DNA of 11,499 nucleotides from JBAVVD01 sp049697115 (GTDB taxonomy: Bacteria > Acidobacteriota > Aminicenantia > Aminicenantales > UBA4085), in assembly GCA_049697115.1 (NCBI GenBank), contig JBAVVD010000065.1, positions 1 to 11,499 on the forward strand. Direction: 5' to 3'. Every line of letters starts with the position of its first letter. Position 1 is the stretch's first letter. Below are positions 1 through 6,294 of this stretch, piece by piece. Below the pieces are notes generated by a model, which was given only the letters and a program-made list of their open reading frames with translations, made no database searches and was not told the origin of the DNA. Both the position numbers and the translations under genes were made by a program.

Positions 1-60
1 CAACTATAGTAGTCTACTAGAATTATTATTATTTTTAAATTAAGAGAAAAAGCCAGTAAA

Positions 61-80
61 CCCAAGGCTTTAGCCTGGGG
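61..80 (+). repeat. Left-end subterminal hairpin of the IS200-like element
   Basis: The segment CCCAAGGC-TTTA-GCCTGGGG folds into an 8-position stem with one A·G mismatch and a TTTA loop. It resembles the right-end hairpin in size and in its GGCTTTA core. In IS200/IS605 elements such imperfect hairpins are bound by the TnpA dimer, with cleavage outside the stem. Confidence 0.7.
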
Positions 81-100
81 ATGAATGGCACCCGGAACGA

Positions 101-114
101 AGCCAGCTCTGGCT
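101..114 (+). repeat. Short palindrome in the element's leader
   Basis: AGCCAG-CT-CTGGCT is a perfect 6-bp inverted repeat about 35 nt before the transposase start. AGCCAG also occurs at 51-56 and 552-557, and the start-codon hairpin carries the related GGC/GCC-CAG arms. The leader is therefore rich in one motif and could form alternative pairings. Function is unknown. Confidence 0.45.
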
Positions 115-134
115 GGCGAAGTGGAGGAAAATCC

Positions 135-163
135 GGCATAATCTGGCTATGGCCAGATATGCC
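135..163 (+). promoter_or_regulatory. Hairpin holding the tnpA start codon in its loop
   Basis: GGCAT (135-139), a bulged A, and ATCTGGC (141-147) pair with GCCAGAT (152-158) and ATGCC (159-163). This gives a 12-bp stem with a four-base loop TATG, and that loop contains the ATG at 149-151. In the mRNA this should hinder ribosome access. The nearest purine-rich Shine-Dalgarno-like stretch (GGAGG, 123-127) is about 21 nt from the ATG, further than normal, so translation may need remodelling of this region. Classical IS200 is known to repress its transposase with a leader structure, so a translational brake is a reasonable inference here. Confidence 0.6.
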
Positions 164-553
164 AGAGGATCTCATACAAAGCACAGACTGCAATATCATC
201 TGGTATGGATTCCAAAATATCGAAGACGGGTGATTAAAGGCAAAATAGCCATCCGGCTCAAAAGGCTCATGTACGAGGCGTGTAAAATGAACGGGTGGTG
301 GATCAGCGAGATGAGTATACAAAGTGATCATGTTCATATTGTGGTGGAGTTGCCACCGCAAATCAGTGTGGCCGAGGTGGTGAGGATATTCAAGGGTGGC
401 ACGAGTCGGGTCCTGAGGAAAGAACATCCGGAGATGGAAGAGTTTCTATGGGGCGAGAGCTTTTGGGCGGATGGGTATTTTGCCGAGACAGTAGGGAAAG
501 TAGACGAAGAAGTGGTGAAGAAGTATATCCGTCAGCAGCGAGGCAATCCATAG
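149..553 (+). CDS. tnpA: IS200/IS605-type Y1 (HUH) transposase TnpA
   Basis: A 134-residue protein, the usual size of IS200-type TnpA, which cuts and rejoins single-stranded element ends through a 5'-phosphotyrosine link. Visible hallmarks are the N-terminal segment with HLVWIPKYRR (residues 17-26), the HUH metal-binding motif H61-V62-H63 within SDHVHIVVELPP, the FKGGTSR helix region (81-87), the FWADGYF stretch (105-111), and a candidate catalytic tyrosine Y126 in KKYIRQQ. All key residues are present and the frame is uninterrupted, so the enzyme is probably functional. The ATG at 149 is supported by family-typical sequence starting MARYARGSHTKHRL, although it has no well-spaced ribosome binding site and lies in a hairpin loop. 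The TAG stop lies inside the right arm of an 18-bp inverted repeat whose left arm carries the start. Confidence 0.93.
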   Translation: MARYARGSHTKHRLQYHLVWIPKYRRRVIKGKIAIRLKRLMYEACKMNGWWISEMSIQSDHVHIVVELPPQISVAEVVRIFKGGTSRVLRKEHPEMEEFLWGESFWADGYFAETVGKVDEEVVKKYIRQQRGNP

Positions 554-565
554 CCAGATTATGCC
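548..565 (+). repeat. Right arm of 18-bp perfect inverted repeat (left arm 135-152)
   Basis: CCATAGCCAGATTATGCC here is the exact reverse complement of 135-152. The left arm ends with the ATG start codon and the right arm contains the TAG stop at 551-553, so the repeat brackets the reading frame precisely. In RNA the two ends of the tnpA message could pair over 18 bp, competing with the local start-codon hairpin. In DNA it forms an internal inverted repeat inside the two end hairpins. Read directly from the sequence; the role is inference. Confidence 0.8.
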
Positions 566-577
566 ATAAGGCTGAAA

Positions 578-597
578 CCCCGGGCTTTAACCCGGGG
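578..597 (+). repeat. Right-end subterminal hairpin of the IS200-like element
   Basis: CCCCGGG-CTTTAA-CCCGGGG forms a perfect 7-bp GC stem with a six-base loop, followed by AGTTTTC. It mirrors the left-end hairpin in position and core sequence. Because it lies just after the tnpA stop and is followed by a short T run, it could also act as a rho-independent terminator for the transposase message. Confidence 0.7.
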
Positions 598-607
598 AGT
601 TTTCATT

Positions 608-942
608 AGATGATAAAGAATAAAAGATGAGCCCTGGAAAGGAAAATAGCTCAGTTATTTTTTAATGGGATTGATGATATTTTTACAGGGGTTGACCTTT
701 CGGAATCCGGGCCGGAAACGTTTACGCCATGTACGATTATGAACTCCTCTCGAAAAACAAATCAAAACCCGTGTCCCCACCGTCTTCCGGCGGCGATTCC
801 AGAGTCTCAGGCGGCCAGCAGCGGTCCGGCAACACACGATTTCTGGGTCGACGTCCAGATCGCGGGTCCTCCCAGCCTGGCTGCAGGGCATGAATGAATT
901 TTCAGAGAGATTAACGGCGTCCTAACGATTTGCCGGTTCCCG
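608..942. other. Gene-free spacer between the IS200-like element and the peptidase/barrel gene
   Basis: About 335 bp with no convincing gene. A plus-strand frame is open from about 635 to a TGA near 893, but it has no start with a ribosome binding site and its translation looks random, rich in Ser and Pro after residue 30. The minus-strand frame at 655-891 is Arg-rich and also unconvincing. It could be remnant sequence of a gene disrupted before or by the insertion. No clear terminator hairpin follows the minus-strand gene that ends at 943. Confidence 0.5.
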
Positions 943-3774
943 TCAAAAGGGAAGCAGGTTTCTCACCGTAAGATAGAATTTCCATTTCCCCGGTTGCCGT
1001 TCCGAGATGTTTCGGGCCATGCCCAGTCCAACAGAACTTCCCAAAAGACTGGGCAATTGCATTTCCACGCCGTAAGAAGTCAATACTTTTCCTTTTTTCC
1101 ATGCGGACAAACCGTTCTCCCAAATTCTGGCCATGTCCAGGAAAACGACCATGTTGGCCATGCCCAGGGGAAGCGGGCAATACATTTCCATACTTGCCGT
1201 CAAAAGCCGGTTCCCCGGGAAATATCGGTCTCCGCCCCGAATATAGATCTGATCCGAATAGGCCATCAAACCACTGGATGTGTAATACTTGGCCATCCCC
1301 AGCCGGTTTTGGGGTGGAGTCTTCCCTTCAACGGCCTGCATATCGGCGGCCATATACAAATTCAAAGATTTTCCCAGTAAAGGCCGGAGCACGAAGGAAC
1401 TCAGACGAACATAGTGATAGGAGAATTCTCCTCCCGAAAAGGAGCGATGATATCGATATTCCACGGCCGCTCCGATGCCTTGTCCGGGGAAAAACAAATA
1501 GGGCTGGATATTCTTGACTTTATAGAATAAACCAAGGCTAGCCATGCGGTAAGGCCTCGCCTGTTCCCCCATGTCTTTCGGTTCGGATGCGCCGGGATTT
1601 GAATCGAAGGAATCATTCAGGATGGCGCTCTTTTCATATTCGAAACCGAAAGAAAGGCGATGGGAAGTATAAGCAGAGGCATTTGAAAAAGGCATGGAGA
1701 ATTGAAGGCCGACCGAGGTGACGCCTTCGTAAAGATTCTTCTCATTCCGGAAGCGATAGGTGGTGACGTCTCCGTAGCCAACGTCGGCGGCAATATCGAA
1801 AACGGTGGACCTGTTGAGAAAAGTCAGGAAGTAATTCGTGTCCGCGAATTTTTGGAAATCAAAAGCGACGGCCGCCAACAGAAGATTTTTCCCCATCATA
1901 TCCGCAGCATATCCCGTCAAAACGAACGACAATCTCTCCTTCATCAATACCGGAAAAGGCAGGACGAGCAGAGGCCGAAACGTGGACAGTGAATGGAAAG
2001 CTCCTCGGAATCTCCCCGGAACGTCCTTGGATTCGACGACCATCGGAGTGGAGGGTTGAGTGTCTATCCACTTGGTATAATAATCCTGAAGCGTTCCGGA
2101 AAACATTTGAGGCTTGCGGTAAGGATCAAGGGTAAAAACCTCATTGGTTTGTCTTTGAGTCTGCCGGATTCCGATCGCCGCCCCTTCATCCGGCCAATCA
2201 GTGACAAAAACATAATTGGATTGATAAGTCACCGCTTCTTTTTCGTCCGTTTGGAGGTTCAGACGGAAAACGTTGGGCACATCGCCCTCTTGGGAAGTCA
2301 AAAGAATTTCTTCGGGATTTTCAGGGCAAAACAGAGGGAATCGGCACAAATCAGGCATGATTTTTTCATCCAGGGCTTTCGTTTCAACGTCCAACATTAT
2401 GATGCCATATTTTTTCCGGCCGGGATCGAGGAAAGAAGCGGCGACTTTTTTCCCGCCGCGGGAAACCGACAGATCGGAAAAATACACTTCCCACTTGAAC
2501 TCGGTCAATTTTTCCGGAGGAGAGCCGCCGTCCGCCCGGCATAAATAAAAATTGCTAACCAGCCCCTCCTGCCTGACAAAGACGATTCGGTGCGCATCGA
2601 TAAAAACAGGCTCCATCGCCCGAAAGTCTCGGGTGACAGCTTTCTCTTTCGCCGTCCGGACGTCCACGACATAGAGATCCGAGATAAAGGAGCCGTTTTT
2701 CCCGTAATGCCTACGGCTGAAAACAATTCTACGTCCCTGTGGATCAAAGGAAAAATTGGCATTGATGCCTTTTTGAGCCAGCCGCCGCGCCTTGGATTTC
2801 CCCTTCTCCCAGAGGTATAGATCAATACTGCGGGACTCAAAGGACCTCAGGCCAGTGAAGGCATAGGACTTCCCGTCGGGAGACGCTTTAACCGCCAAAA
2901 AGCGTTCGCCGGGGACTTTTTCCAGCTTCGCGCCAATCGTCTCCGTGCGCTCCGAGACCGCCTCCCGCCAATTGAAATAGACGTTGATTGCCTTCTTCCA
3001 TTCTTTTTCCATGTCAGAATACAAGCGTCCAGTGACGTTTTTAAAGGACTTTTTGAAATTGAATAAAGCCCCGGCGTTTTCCCCGGAGAATATTTTTCCC
3101 AATTGCCCGTCAGTGATTGTTTGGCGGAGCCATTTGACTTTAGCGAATCCCCGGGCGTACCTCATCGGGCCGAAATCGAGGTCAAAGGGATTCGGCAGGA
3201 TGGAATAATTGCGGACTCCCTGATTGAGATAGCGGTCACCTCTTTCCACGCCCCATTTTTCACCAGCGTAAAACTGCGCCATTCCTTCATGGATATCCGA
3301 TCTGACGGACAACGACGACAGGGGGATGAAGGAATCCAACCAACCTCTGGCGTTTTCGAAAATCAGCGCATGCATCATCTCATGAGCGATCACTTTTTCC
3401 AGCCAGCTTTCCGTTCCCGTGAACATCGTCAAAAAATCGGAAGGATTGACCCAGATAAACATGTAGCCGAACGGCGACGTGGCGCCGTTGACGATGTCAT
3501 CCATGTCCGAAATGAAAATGTAATATTTCTTTTTAAATGTCAGGCCGAGATTTTTTTGATGGACGGCGTAAACCTGCTCAGCCACGCTCCCCGCCCTTTT
3601 AGCCGTTTCGTCGAGGCCGTCGCTGTAAACGATTCGAAAGTGATCGGTTTCATAGACGGACCAGGAAAGCTCAGGATGATTGCGTCCGTTGAATAGGATG
3701 AAGGCGCCCTGGCCGCACAGCAGCAACGGCCATAAGCAAAAGAATAGGACAACGACGGATTTTCTAAAGGTCAT
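943..3774 (-). CDS. Exported peptidase_MA-like / TolB-propeller / BamA-like outer-membrane barrel protein
   Basis: A 943-residue protein. The start at 3774 is chosen over upstream in-frame ATGs because GGAGGAGGAA sits immediately before it and it begins a signal peptide (MTFRKS, then a hydrophobic stretch to about residue 20). Residues ~25-230 resemble a peptidase_MA-type gluzincin domain. The zinc motif is H131-E-M-M-H135, with a downstream glutamate E163 in HEGMAQF as likely third ligand, so catalytic residues are intact. Residues ~288-553 form a TolB/WD40-like beta-propeller (repeats such as ASPDGKSYAF and SFDPQGRRIVFS). Residues ~592-943 look like an Omp85/BamA-type barrel, with IRGGD at 845-849 matching the position of the L6 (V/I)RG motif, and a C-terminal strand ending LTVRNLLPF with terminal Phe as in barrel assembly signals. 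It likely sits in the outer membrane with the peptidase and propeller in the periplasm or outside. Substrate is unknown. It appears monocistronic. Confidence 0.88.
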   Translation of the reverse strand: MTFRKSVVVLFFCLWPLLLCGQGAFILFNGRNHPELSWSVYETDHFRIVYSDGLDETAKRAGSVAEQVYAVHQKNLGLTFKKKYYIFISDMDDIVNGATSPFGYMFIWVNPSDFLTMFTGTESWLEKVIAHEMMHALIFENARGWLDSFIPLSSLSVRSDIHEGMAQFYAGEKWGVERGDRYLNQGVRNYSILPNPFDLDFGPMRYARGFAKVKWLRQTITDGQLGKIFSGENAGALFNFKKSFKNVTGRLYSDMEKEWKKAINVYFNWREAVSERTETIGAKLEKVPGERFLAVKASPDGKSYAFTGLRSFESRSIDLYLWEKGKSKARRLAQKGINANFSFDPQGRRIVFSRRHYGKNGSFISDLYVVDVRTAKEKAVTRDFRAMEPVFIDAHRIVFVRQEGLVSNFYLCRADGGSPPEKLTEFKWEVYFSDLSVSRGGKKVAASFLDPGRKKYGIIMLDVETKALDEKIMPDLCRFPLFCPENPEEILLTSQEGDVPNVFRLNLQTDEKEAVTYQSNYVFVTDWPDEGAAIGIRQTQRQTNEVFTLDPYRKPQMFSGTLQDYYTKWIDTQPSTPMVVESKDVPGRFRGAFHSLSTFRPLLVLPFPVLMKERLSFVLTGYAADMMGKNLLLAAVAFDFQKFADTNYFLTFLNRSTVFDIAADVGYGDVTTYRFRNEKNLYEGVTSVGLQFSMPFSNASAYTSHRLSFGFEYEKSAILNDSFDSNPGASEPKDMGEQARPYRMASLGLFYKVKNIQPYLFFPGQGIGAAVEYRYHRSFSGGEFSYHYVRLSSFVLRPLLGKSLNLYMAADMQAVEGKTPPQNRLGMAKYYTSSGLMAYSDQIYIRGGDRYFPGNRLLTASMEMYCPLPLGMANMVVFLDMARIWENGLSAWKKGKVLTSYGVEMQLPSLLGSSVGLGMARNISERQPGKWKFYLTVRNLLPF

Positions 3775-3776
3775 GA

Positions 3777-3786
3777 TTCCTCCTCC
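3777..3786 (-). promoter_or_regulatory. Strong ribosome binding site that fixes the barrel-protein start
   Basis: Read on the minus strand this is GGAGGAGGAA, followed by TC and the ATG at 3774. It is a near-consensus Shine-Dalgarno with two overlapping good spacings. It decides the start against longer in-frame starts reaching back to 3960, whose extra N-terminus (Lys/Arg-rich, ahead of the signal peptide) would not suit an exported protein. Confidence 0.85.
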
Positions 3787-3960
3787 TTCCAGGGACAAGC
3801 AGAGATTCATTTCCTCCCAAAATCCCCTCTTGCTCTCAAACCATGAATGAGACGCGATTTCAATTCTTGTTTTCTTTCTTCCTGGGGGAATTTGTTTTTT
3901 TCGCAGCAGCGCTTTTTTCGCCTTTTTAGCTTGGACAGCATGAGCCGACGTTCCGCACAA

Positions 3961-3990
3961 AACATATCACTTGCGGCAAATCCCAGTCAA
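3961..3990 (-). promoter_or_regulatory. Candidate sigma70-type promoter for the peptidase/barrel gene
   Basis: On the minus strand TTGACT (3985-3990) is followed after 18 bp by TATGTT (3961-3966), 5/6 and 4/6 matches to the consensus. It would give a leader of roughly 180 nt before the ATG at 3774. It assumes the host's housekeeping factor reads the standard consensus. Confidence 0.35.
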
Positions 3991-4109
3991 GAGCTCGAAC
4001 AAAGGGATTTAAGAATTTGTAAGGGAATAGGGTATAAGGATTTGCTTTTTCGCGCTCCGCGACATTTCTTCCTAAAAAGCTCGGAATCAATACCTCTTCT
4101 CGCGTTAAG

Positions 4110-4139
4110 AGGATAATCCCGGCCGCAGATCGATGTCAA
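4110..4139 (-). promoter_or_regulatory. Second, more distal candidate promoter (minus strand)
   Basis: A full consensus -35 TTGACA (minus strand, 4134-4139) precedes TATCCT (4110-4115) with an 18-bp spacer. It could drive the peptidase/barrel gene from about 330 bp upstream, or be a chance match near the IS91 end. Mobile elements often bring outward-reading promoters. Confidence 0.25.
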
Positions 4140-4259
4140 GACAAGGAGATGGCTGCGAAGGAGGCCGTCCAGCCGAATCATCGTTGCGAACGACCGCGAA
4201 ACCGTCCGAAAGACACAAGACCTCTCTTTTCCGCTCTAAAAACGAATCGACAGCAACGA

Positions 4260-5541
4260 TCATAAATATTCAGCCCCCGCCTCGGCCGCCATCAAAACGA
4301 CCTGCTCGATGACCCGCGACGGCGGGGGCTTCTCGGCCACAAACGTCAGCTTGAGGTGGTCGATGATCCGGTCCACAGCCCCGATGTCTGTGATGAAAGC
4401 GATGATTTTCATCGTCCCTCCGCATTGGGGACAGGTCATCGGGTCGACCTCGTAGACCTTCCGGATCATGGCCGCCCAGCCTTTGGAGGGGGCGGGCTTC
4501 AGATCGTTGTCGTCCATTCGCAGAACCAAAGGAGAGAGCCCCGCCTTTCTGACCTTCCCCCGGTGGGCGTTGGCGTAAAGGTTATAGTAACGAACCATGA
4601 CCTGACCTTTATCGGGGACATGTATCGGGGACATGCGAAGTCACGCGGGCGATGAACTCCAGATAATCCATCGTCTCCTGCTCGGCACTGTCCTGGCCGT
4701 AGCGGTATCCCACCTTGCCCTCGGGCTCTACGAAGGATAGCCGCTCGAGTGAGAGAAGCGGCCGGATCATGTACTTCCCGACTCTCTCGGCCTCCGGTTT
4801 GGTCTTGGCCCGAACCCGGCTATGGACCGAAAATCCTGTATGCCGCCAAGAGAGAATGCGCTCGGCCCATTCCAGACTCAAAAGCTCCCGGCGGATAAGA
4901 AATTCCAGGACCTCCTGAGCAAAGAGAGATGCCAGCCGCGCGTCGTCAAAGGAGCTCACCCGATGGAAGACGCCCGCCTCGTCCACCCCGCCCTCGGTCA
5001 CCAGAAAATGCAGATGCGGGTGGAAATTGATACGGTCGCCAAAGGTCTGGATGACCGCGACAACACCGGGCTCAAGTGACGTCCCCGCCGCAGCCTGAAA
5101 ATAGAAGAGAAGCGCCCGGACGGCACAGCGGCAAAGATCGCCCAGGAACCGGCGCTTGAACTTGAAGAGGATGCGGAGCATCCGAGGAATGGTGAAGACG
5201 ACCTGGTGATGAGGAACATCCAGGAGAAGCGTCTCCTGCATCCACTTCCCCCATTCCTCAAGACGCTTCGAATGACACGACGGACAGAATCCTCTGGTGC
5301 GGCAAGAAAACATCAGAAGATGCTCCTCGCCACAGCTTGGACAGCGGATCCGGGCGAAACCGCAGCGCGGATTGCCGCAGTCGAGGTAGCGCTCGACGAC
5401 CTCCTTGACGACCGGCCGGAGGAAGCCGTACTCCTTATCAAAACGGCCCTCATACTCCGCCAGGAAGCGCTCGAAATGATGGAACAGCACCCTGTAGAGA
5501 ACGGTCCGCTCCGGATGTCGAGGACGATAAACTCCCGCCAT
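4260..5541 (-). pseudogene. IS91-family transposase, broken by a 13-bp tandem duplication
   Basis: The 5' part (5541-4609) encodes 310 residues with a cysteine-rich zinc-binding region (C55, C60, C67, C70, then C80, C86, C89), the HUH motif H176-L-H178 in NFHPHLHFLV, and a candidate catalytic tyrosine Y257 in GKYMIRP, as in IS91/ISCR-type rolling-circle transposases. After TSHVPD the frame breaks and stops. The family's continuing C-terminus (KGQVMVRYYNLYANAHRGK..., with CPQCG and a final helical region) lies in another frame, 4634-4260. Removing one copy of the duplicated 13 bp at 4610-4635 restores SHVPDKGQVMVRYY and a ~422-residue product, normal for the family. The gene therefore looks recently inactivated. 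Both conserved halves are otherwise well preserved. The 3' fragment has its own ATG at 4634 and overlaps the upstream stop, so a separate C-terminal polypeptide is possible but unlikely to be active. Confidence 0.88.
4610..4635. repeat. 13-bp perfect tandem duplication inside the IS91-like transposase
   Basis: TATCGGGGACATG occurs twice back to back (4610-4622 and 4623-4635). Thirteen is not a multiple of three, so the extra copy shifts the transposase frame. A single copy reads through smoothly into the conserved C-terminal sequence. This is the pattern of a replication-slippage mutation. Confidence 0.95.
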
Positions 5542-5549
5542 GGCGGGAG
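5532..5549. repeat. 18-bp perfect palindrome centred on the IS91-like transposase start codon
   Basis: CTCCCGCCATGGCGGGAG is its own reverse complement, with its centre (5540/5541) inside the ATG of the minus-strand transposase. In RNA it can fold only as a tight hairpin occluding the start; as DNA it could be a binding or nicking-associated site. No stronger in-frame alternative start exists, because a stop occurs a few codons upstream (5557-5559). Confidence 0.75.
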
Positions 5550-5645
5550 AATGGCCTCAAGAAACGAGCCAATGTCATGGATATGACCGCGTCTCCCTGG
5601 TCCCTGGAAAGACACGATGAAGCCCGGCCCGCACAGGAGCATTAA

Positions 5646-5786
5646 GGTAGAAAACGTCAACAGGCGTTGACGCCCAACCTGGAGAATGGAAACGGCAGGG
5701 AACTATTTAGTGAAGGATACGAAGTCACGTTCGAGTATAAAATTGGAGATGGTAAATCTGTCGATGTAGTCGCAGAAAAAGAATAA
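5646..5786 (+). pseudogene. Short open frame, possible remnant of an unidentified gene
   Basis: A plus-strand frame without a start codon runs from just after a stop at 5643 to TAA at 5784-5786 (46 residues). Its second half, RELFSEGYEVTFEYKIGDG then KSVDVVAEKE, has the balanced charge and beta-strand pattern of real protein. The GK-x-VDVV-AEK pattern is loosely reminiscent of restriction-endonuclease-fold domains, but this is a weak impression. It starts next to the IS91-like element and may be a gene fragment left or carried by it. It could also be chance. Confidence 0.25.
5655..5672. repeat. Hairpin near the 5' side of the IS91-like element
   Basis: CGTCAAC-AGGC-GTTGACG is a perfect 7-bp inverted repeat with a four-base loop, about 115 bp upstream of the transposase start. 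IS91-type ends carry short hairpins at their rolling-circle origin or terminator, so this may mark an element end, but the flanking target tetranucleotide cannot be assigned with confidence. Confidence 0.4.
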
Positions 5787-6157
5787 TCCCGTGATCCCGG
5801 TTCCACCTGCTGGAGTCCTTCTCCCCAGCTTTTGGACATCGCCTTAAACTTTTCGACGAGTTTGACCAACCCCTCCCCTGTGAGTTCCTACTTCATCCCC
5901 GCCGGGACGTTTTTAGAGCACTATATGATATTAGAATTCCCAAGACTTTATTCAATCCCAGAATTACCGATAAAATGCCGAAATTCCCCTAGATTAATTC
6001 ATGCGTGCGTGATAGATGAACACAAACATAACTCGATGGGTGGCCCGGCCAGTCCCTGTGGGCTCTCGACCAAACTCACCCGCCCCCCTAGGCCTTCGAA
6101 CACACTGGGCCTATCCGGGCACCATCTATATTTTCTATCGGCAATTTTGGGCTCGAT
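5787..6157. other. Gene-poor region upstream of the sensor-kinase promoter
   Basis: About 370 bp without a recognisable gene. Two plus-strand frames are open (5832-6161 and 6016-6210), but neither has a ribosome binding site nor family-like sequence, and they overlap each other and the promoter at 6158-6186. A third frame from about 5795 to a TAG near 5992 gives a more protein-like segment (KLFDEFDQPLPCEFLLHPRR) but has no start. Degraded coding sequence is possible. Confidence 0.4.
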
Positions 6158-6186
6158 TTGACCAATTTATTCTTCCGTGGTATAAA
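6158..6186 (+). promoter_or_regulatory. Sigma70-type promoter for the sensor kinase
   Basis: TTGACC (6158-6163) is followed after exactly 17 bp by TATAAA (6181-6186), each a 5/6 match. Transcription should start near 6193 and give an AT-rich leader of about 100 nt before the ATG at 6295. The leader includes the small inverted repeat ATTGA/TCAAT around TGATATCA (6228-6243), a possible but unproven operator. Confidence 0.6.
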
Positions 6187-6294
6187 CTTTATTGGAAAAT
6201 TAAGAAGTAACAGTTGATCGAGAAAATCATTGATATCAGTCAATTTAAAATAACAAAAAAATATCAATTCAAAAAATTTCTTAGGAAAAATCCG

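Larger units (their letters stand above)
45..607 (+). mobile_element. IS200/IS605-like insertion sequence, single-gene (tnpA only)
   Basis: A compact element of roughly 560 bp consisting of one HUH transposase gene flanked by two subterminal hairpins (61-80 and 578-597). Both hairpins carry GGCTTTA at the stem-loop junction and lie in the same orientation, the usual layout of IS200/IS605 ends, which are not terminal inverted repeats. There is no tnpB/IscB-type companion gene, so it belongs with the IS200-like group. The outer boundaries are estimates: the cleavage sites and the target tetra/pentanucleotide cannot be fixed without an empty-site comparison. Such elements move as single-stranded circles and leave no target duplication, so absence of a duplication is expected. 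Confidence 0.75.
3775..4259. other. Intergenic leader between the barrel-protein gene and the IS91-like element
   Basis: About 485 bp with no convincing gene on either strand. Short open frames at 3847-4116 (+) and 3987-4181 (-) have no family resemblance and no supporting ribosome binding sites. The stretch contains the ribosome binding site and two candidate promoters for the minus-strand gene. The left end of the IS91-like element should lie near 4260 or somewhat to its left, but no boundary can be fixed by eye. Confidence 0.5.

Noticed and set aside
7..35. TAGTAG-T-CTACTA dyad followed by an A/T-rich tract, as a possible terminator of a gene to the left
   Set aside because: The stem is only six AT-rich pairs with a one-base loop, too weak to support, and no upstream gene is visible in the window.
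655..891. 78-residue minus-strand open frame downstream of the barrel-protein gene
   Set aside because: Arg-rich, atypical composition, no family resemblance and no supporting start signal.
3775..3960. 62-residue N-terminal extension of the peptidase/barrel protein
   Set aside because: The in-frame ATG at 3774 has a near-perfect ribosome binding site and begins a signal peptide; the extension is basic and would sit in front of the export signal.
4609..4634. Programmed ribosomal frameshift between the two IS91-like transposase frames
   Set aside because: There is no slippery heptamer at the junction, and an exact 13-bp tandem duplication fully explains the break.
6016..6210. Small 64-residue open frame on the plus strand before the sensor kinase
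   Set aside because: It has no ribosome binding site, runs through the -35/-10 promoter elements, and its translation has no recognisable family features.
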